From Desulfobacteraceae bacterium UBA2230 (lineage in GTDB: Bacteria; Desulfobacterota; Desulfobacteria; Desulfobacterales; Desulfosarcinaceae), in the NCBI GenBank assembly GCA_002348005.1, contig DDYQ01000163.1:1-9956 (forward strand): a DNA stretch of 9,956 nucleotides. The letters run 5' to 3'. How positions within the stretch are numbered: position 1 is the stretch's first letter; every line of letters begins with the position of its first letter. Positions 6,801 to 9,956 of this stretch are shown piece after piece. Below the pieces are notes generated by a model. It was not told where the DNA came from, searched no databases, and was given only the letters and a program-made list of their open reading frames with translations. The position numbers were made by a program, and so were the translations under genes.

Positions 6801-7062
6801 GTCACCGCTGGCGTTTGATCTGGTTATTACCGACATGGTGATGCCCGGAATGACCGGAGACGAGTTGGCGCGCCGGCTACTGGAACTGCGGCCGGACTTG
6901 CCGATTATTCTGTGCACCGGGTACAGTGAGAACATTACCGAATATAAAGCCAGGGCCTTGGGTATCAAAGGATTCGCCCTCAAGCCGCTGGTGATGGAGG
7001 AACTGGCGCGCCTGATTCGTCAGGTTCTGGAGACACGGAAAAACATGATCGGGGAAGAGTGA
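3898..7062 (+). CDS. Membrane hybrid histidine kinase: sensor domain, three PAS, HisKA, HATPase, receiver
   Basis: The product is 1054 residues. A membrane segment at about 33-53 and another at about 208-228 enclose a roughly 155-residue extracytoplasmic sensor of Cache-like appearance (FDPTGQVVFSS at 116-126, IYLPVMKAGAFLGAFEIYYD at 173-192). A coiled-coil linker (about 235-285) leads to three PAS domains at about 285-405, 412-535 and 545-658, then a Gln-rich coiled coil. The HisKA H-box is GGIAHDFNN with phospho-acceptor His689. The ATPase has N796 and N800, DTGYGI (844-849), FDPFFTTK (858-865) and GTGMGLS (870-876). The C-terminal receiver (about 928-1045) has acidic Asp933 and Asp934, acceptor Asp979 in TDMVMPG, Thr1007 and Lys1029. 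All catalytic residues look intact. GAGG at 3889-3892 supports the start. No separate response regulator lies beside it, so the output partner and ligand are unknown. PAS2 and PAS3 could bind a small molecule or cofactor, but no binding residues can be assigned. Confidence 0.95.
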   Translation: MTTGSKAALLSSRMRPYPLSQVARHVWRTPFLRNIFLVCLGVAVLLPLVNGLYLTPAYHQMLAAIREQHAHRIAAHLMNVLEIEGEPFSHATVSAATDERVQQVLSDLGLEKMRQFDPTGQVVFSSTREEVGQSIRQPFFREKVARGQTMSRVVYKGRRSLEGRILDKDVVQIYLPVMKAGAFLGAFEIYYDITSSVETLDRLRRQGQIIMLLVAAGMMAIVGLTLAKAGAATMAHAQAAADLRSAHVKLEKHVEARTLDLIMANQELQQENIERRQADEALRQSERRFRMLVETIPHGIVEIDRRGGITFANPALTRMYGFSEQELRGKNLFELSSSPEERRRLRDHLEDLMHRQPEPFPWHSKDLTRDGSLIETQVDWNYRRDDVGRVTGLIAVISEITHRKHAEKALLDNLHFMNTLIDTIPNPVFYKDAQGVFLGCNVAYCQIMGMRKDQIIGRRLIDLGGIAFAEKADYFHNQDIMQLQNPGIRTFEEHIRCADGQHRDYILFKATFRDAEGIVAGLVGIMLDITARKQVEKELEESKNLFDAFIQHIPGLAYMKDDQGRYLFVNDAFARFTGLRADAQIGLRDAEVWDAETARILNRNDEAIRLSQVAANILETVRLPNHEQRHLLTTRFPIFKNEDLFALGGVSIDVTESTRAEQQRQQLEMQLQQAQKMEALGTLAGGIAHDFNNILAAVIGYTEIVAAEISKDSQTYHYLSRVLEAGERARALVKQILTFSRQSELEPKPVQVKIIVKEVLKLLRASLPVTIEIVQQIDSDGTVMADPVQIHQVMMNLCTNAGYAMREKGGRLTVRLADIYLDDAAGQRLGKLAAGRYLKLSVIDTGYGIAPEHLSRIFDPFFTTKPKGEGTGMGLSVVHGIVTRLGGTVSVESTPGAGAGFDVYLPLIASPALAAPTEATALPVGTEKILVVDDEVFQTDMSKHLLGLLGYKVETCNRASEALILFEKSPLAFDLVITDMVMPGMTGDELARRLLELRPDLPIILCTGYSENITEYKARALGIKGFALKPLVMEELARLIRQVLETRKNMIGEE

Positions 7063-7083
7063 AATGCAAACGCTTCACCCTTC
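7054..7083. terminator. Imperfect hairpin over both convergent stop codons, possible bidirectional terminator
   Basis: GAAGAGTGAA (7054-7063) pairs with TTCACCCTTC (7074-7083) at nine of ten positions around a ten-base loop. It contains the kinase stop (7060-7062) in one arm and the stop of the opposite-strand ChaN-like gene (7075-7077) in the other. Only 12 bases separate the genes, so any shared terminator must overlap coding sequence. There is no T-run on either side, so intrinsic activity is uncertain; it may only block transcripts or protect 3' ends. Confidence 0.35.
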
Positions 7084-7914
7084 AGGCAGCAGCAGGTAAT
7101 CGGCCTCCTCGGCCGAGAGCGTCGCGGGTTCGAAAACACCTGGAGTGAAGGGCAGGATCACCGAAAGCGAAACAGCGGAACGCTGCCGCACCTGCGTCGG
7201 AATGCCCGGCCGGCGGGCGTGACCGCTGCCGGCCAGAATGATGAGCGTATGACCGGGATTCTGCTCCAGAAACCGAACGGCATGCACCGCCATGGCGGTA
7301 TCCCAAACCATTTGCGCTTCACAGAAACTGTCGAACGTCATTTCCCCATGGCCGTGCATACCATGCGCCCGGGCGACAAAGTCGCGGTAAGCGGGAGTGA
7401 TGTCGCAGGTGACATGGCCCAGGATTTCCTTCTGCTCAGAGCTGAGCGAGTCGAATCCCTGCCGGGCCACCTGACGTGTGATGTCGCGCGGGACATTCAA
7501 GCCGAGCATGGGGATGCGGTTTTGACGCGCGTAATCGAAAATCGGGCGGTACAAGTCCCACGGAAAATTCCAGTCTTCGAAATACACGGCCTTGAGATCC
7601 GCTTCGGTCAATTCCCCCTGCACCCATTGCTTCAAAATCGGATCCCGGTCATGGCGGAACATTTCCAACCCGATGGCAATGTCGCGTCCTGACTCGTGCA
7701 AAGCCCGGATCAGCCTCAACTGGGCGGCGTGATGGGCGGGATCGGTATGATGCTCGCCGACTAGAATCATGCGGACAGCCTTCATTTTTTCCAGAGCCTG
7801 GTCGCCACTCACCTGCGCTTCACTGGTCAGATCGTGCAGGCGCAGACCGGCATGATGATGAGACGCGGCTGCGGCCATGTTCAGGCTAATCAGAACGATC
7901 AGGAGTGCTTTCAT
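7075..7914 (-). CDS. Exported ChaN-family (haem-binding uptake / TIKI-like) protein
   Basis: From ATG 7914 the product is 279 residues. Residues 1-18 form a signal peptide (hydrophobic ALLIVLISL, then AAAA before SHHH), with no Cys for a lipobox, so it should be soluble in the periplasm, unlike ChaN lipoproteins. The ChaN fold signatures are LVGEHHTDPAHHAAQ (51-65), GLEMF (82-86), the acidic/aromatic FEDWNFPWDLYRP (112-124), LGLNVPRDI (137-145), the DTAMAVHA helix (205-212) and LAGSGHARRPG (227-237). Two G-x-x-H motifs (53-56 and 229-232) recall the TIKI/ChaN/EreA superfamily, whose members include metal-dependent hydrolases and haem-binding proteins; which role applies cannot be told. Cys170 and Cys198 might form a disulfide. 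GGAG six bases before ATG 7914 favours this start; an ATG at 7926 would add four residues. Its start overlaps the upstream aminopeptidase gene by 29 bases, so the two are probably translated together. Confidence 0.88.
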   Translation of the reverse strand: MKALLIVLISLNMAAAASHHHAGLRLHDLTSEAQVSGDQALEKMKAVRMILVGEHHTDPAHHAAQLRLIRALHESGRDIAIGLEMFRHDRDPILKQWVQGELTEADLKAVYFEDWNFPWDLYRPIFDYARQNRIPMLGLNVPRDITRQVARQGFDSLSSEQKEILGHVTCDITPAYRDFVARAHGMHGHGEMTFDSFCEAQMVWDTAMAVHAVRFLEQNPGHTLIILAGSGHARRPGIPTQVRQRSAVSLSVILPFTPGVFEPATLSAEEADYLLLPEG

Positions 7915-9956
7915 TCGTAACTCCATTGGTTTGAGACCAGTTCACCTGCAGAGGCGAATCGACTGCGGGCCAGACGCCCTTGAGGCGGTTGTGCGCCCCG
8001 TCGAACACCAGATAGCTGTAGTTGCCGTAATGGCTGATTTTGGCGGTGACGCTCCGGGCTGCAGACCGATCGCCGGTCGGCAGGTAGACGGCCACTGGAT
8101 GCCGGTTGAGGTTAAAGACACCGAAGAAACTGAACTGGCCGCGCGGGTAGGATCGGCCTTCCAGGGTGAAATGGTTCTCGCTAAACGCAAGTGCCGGAAA
8201 CGCGGCGTTCCAGCGGTCAGGGTCTGCAGGAGGATCGATCAAAATCAGAGCACCCTCAACTGTCCGTGGATCGGTTTGCCCCTTCACGATTTCAGCTGAA
8301 CCAAAGCCCAGGGCGGTCTGCAGGATGTCGGCAGCTTCCATCCCCGTCCCGCTATGCGGCGCAACCGCAATGGTCATCCTGGGTGCGGACCGAAGGGCGT
8401 TGACCGTGGCCGGAAGTTCTTCAGGCGCCAGGCGGCGGAACAGGTCGGCCTCCGCATCGACGGTGAACTGGAGCGGAGGCGCCGGACTGATGAACTCGAA
8501 ATCACCCCAAAGGCTGTCGAGAAGCAGTGTCTGAGACAGGGTCCGGCTGCCGTCGGAAAGCTGCAGCGGCACCAGAAGGGTGTACACCGGCTTGGTTTGG
8601 CCCACGCGGCCACGTACAGTCCAACCCTCCGGCGTTCGCAGCGTTTCGATGCGATCCAGGAACAATCGCGGGGCGCCGGCCCTTTCCAGCCATTGGGTGA
8701 AAAATGCATCCAGCGCCTTGCCCGAATGGGCTTCAAACGCAGCCTGCAGATCGGACCAGGCGGTTTCGCGAAAACGGCGTTCGGCATACACATCGCGCAG
8801 GGTGCGCCAGAACACCGCATCGCCCACCGTGCGGCGCAGCATATGGAAGAGCATGGCCGATTTGTCATAGCCGACCGTTTTGGTCACCGGATCGGTTCGG
8901 CCGATGAAGTCCGACAACGCCATGTCCCGGTCTGCCGGTACCAGGGAGGCATAGTTGCGCAGCCATTCCTGACGCTGCACTACGGCGTGGGCGGCTGAGG
9001 CCCGTTCCTTGTAAAGGTGTTCGGCGACGTAGGTGGTCAGGCCTTCGGCCCAGTTGCCCTGCCGGCTGTCCACCAGAACGCCGTTGCCCCACCAGCAGTG
9101 GGCGATTTCATGTCCCAGGCTGGTCTGCGGAATGAAGGGCAACTGCAGAACCTGGCCGCCGATCAAGGTGAATCCGGGAAATCCATACCCGGTGGGAAAG
9201 AAATTTTCCACGACGGCGAATTGCCTGAATGCATAGGGACCGAACAAGTCCGTGTAGAGCTGAAGATATCCAGCGGCGGCGGTGAGGTACGTGGGTGACA
9301 GATGATCCAGTTGGGCGGTGAAATAGGTTGCCGCGCCGATCCGGTTCAGCGGCCGCACACGGTGAAGATAGGGTCCGACCACCAGACTCAGTGCTTCGAC
9401 GATCGGATCGCAGTGCCAGCGCGATATCGTCTGCTGCGGCAGATCGCGGTGTTCGATCAAATCGCCCGACACAACCGCCAGGAACCCCCGGGGGGCTTCC
9501 ACCGACAGCTGCATGCTGCGGTCGCGGGGGCTCTGGGGATACCAGTATGCGCCGGCCAGAATAAAAGCGCCGCCTTCGGTGATGGTGCCGCTGACGCCAT
9601 AGCCCGGATTGTCGGTATTGAGGGTTGAGTGGGGCAGCGGGTCATCGAACCGGCAGCTGTAATGGATCTCCAGCAGGTGCTCGCGCCAGTCGGAAGGAGT
9701 TTCAACGCGGAGTTGCGCCGCAGCGGCATCGAAGCGATAGGGTATGGAGCGTCCGTCCAGGCGGACCGACTGGATCAGAGATCTGGACGCCACATTCAAG
9801 ATCAGCTCATCGAGTCCTTCGGGCGGCGTGACGCGCATCCGGTCGATACCGGTTAAGAGGCGTTGGTTCAGATCCAGATGAATGGTCAGATTGTGGTGAA
9901 CGTCGGCATGCGCCCTCGGGGCCGCGCCGTACGCGAGCACGAGGCAGGCCGCGCAA
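7886..9956 (-). CDS. Exported M1-family (gluzincin) zinc aminopeptidase, 5' end cut by window edge
   Basis: The frame is open to the window edge. A GTG at 9938-9940 could start a 684-residue protein, but in-frame codons upstream read CAACLVLAYGAAPRAHA, the end of a signal peptide with a likely cut after AHA, so the true start lies outside. Numbering from that GTG, an N-terminal beta-sandwich covers about 15-200. The catalytic domain has VVENFFPTGYG (243-253) in the position of the M1 GAMEN exopeptidase motif, zinc ligands in HEIAH (277-281) and Glu299 in NWAEG, and Tyr358 in VGYDKSAM as likely transition-state Tyr. The second His and Glu are 17 residues apart, not the textbook 18. A small beta domain (about 425-500) and an alpha/beta C-terminal domain of unknown role (about 515-684) follow. 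It probably trims peptides in the periplasm; substrate is unknown. It ends at TAG 7886-7888, inside the start of the ChaN-like gene. Confidence 0.9.
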   Translation of the reverse strand, partial: CAACLVLAYGAAPRAHADVHHNLTIHLDLNQRLLTGIDRMRVTPPEGLDELILNVASRSLIQSVRLDGRSIPYRFDAAAAQLRVETPSDWREHLLEIHYSCRFDDPLPHSTLNTDNPGYGVSGTITEGGAFILAGAYWYPQSPRDRSMQLSVEAPRGFLAVVSGDLIEHRDLPQQTISRWHCDPIVEALSLVVGPYLHRVRPLNRIGAATYFTAQLDHLSPTYLTAAAGYLQLYTDLFGPYAFRQFAVVENFFPTGYGFPGFTLIGGQVLQLPFIPQTSLGHEIAHCWWGNGVLVDSRQGNWAEGLTTYVAEHLYKERASAAHAVVQRQEWLRNYASLVPADRDMALSDFIGRTDPVTKTVGYDKSAMLFHMLRRTVGDAVFWRTLRDVYAERRFRETAWSDLQAAFEAHSGKALDAFFTQWLERAGAPRLFLDRIETLRTPEGWTVRGRVGQTKPVYTLLVPLQLSDGSRTLSQTLLLDSLWGDFEFISPAPPLQFTVDAEADLFRRLAPEELPATVNALRSAPRMTIAVAPHSGTGMEAADILQTALGFGSAEIVKGQTDPRTVEGALILIDPPADPDRWNAAFPALAFSENHFTLEGRSYPRGQFSFFGVFNLNRHPVAVYLPTGDRSAARSVTAKISHYGNYSYLVFDGAHNRLKGVWPAVDSPLQVNWSQTNGVTNESTPDRSD

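Noticed and set aside
9938..9940. GTG as true start of the M1 peptidase
   Set aside because: The codons upstream continue a hydrophobic signal-peptide core to the window edge, so the start is outside the window.
1..9956. Mobile elements, CRISPR arrays, tRNA or rRNA genes
   Set aside because: No transposase or integrase, no regularly spaced direct repeats, and no cloverleaf or rRNA signatures were seen on reading; coding composition is even across the window.

Overview
The window looks like chromosome of a strictly anaerobic bacterium of the Desulfobacterota (a Desulfosarcina- or Desulfatitalea-like sulfate reducer is the best guess). This is inferred from a selenocysteine-type MvhD next to MetV and MetF of the Wood-Ljungdahl pathway, from a large Cache/PAS hybrid histidine kinase, and from moderately high-GC coding DNA broken by short AT-rich spacers. 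No mobile element, CRISPR array, tRNA or rRNA was seen. No stretch over 300 bases lacks a gene; the longest spacer is about 240 bases.

Left part (1-2210, + strand): the 3' end of mvhD, then metV and metF overlapping by ATGA, closed by a clear intrinsic terminator. The mvhD reading frame is crossed by an in-frame TGA at 162-164, exactly where the family has a conserved Cys. A 6-7 bp hairpin with a GG-containing loop begins 16 nt downstream, so the TGA is read as selenocysteine. The gene products fit a methylene-tetrahydrofolate reductase linked to an HdrA/MvhD electron-transfer module, whose hdr genes would lie upstream of the window.

Middle (2231-7062, + strand): a single-gene B12-binding-type radical SAM enzyme, with its start placed at 2321, and then a 1054-residue membrane hybrid histidine kinase (extracytoplasmic sensor, three PAS domains, HisKA, HATPase, fused receiver). 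The kinase spacer carries a candidate sigma-54 promoter at 3847-3861 and a near-perfect 25-nt inverted repeat about 25 bases upstream of it.

Right part (9956-7075, - strand): an exported M1-family (gluzincin) aminopeptidase whose 5' end is cut by the window edge, followed by a translationally overlapping exported ChaN-family protein that has a signal peptide but no lipobox. This pair converges on the kinase gene with only 12 bases between the two stop codons, and an imperfect hairpin covers both stops.

The most notable item is the selenocysteine-containing MvhD, which conventional gene calling would split or miss. The M1-ChaN pair is the least understood. Nothing in the window proves a wholly new system.
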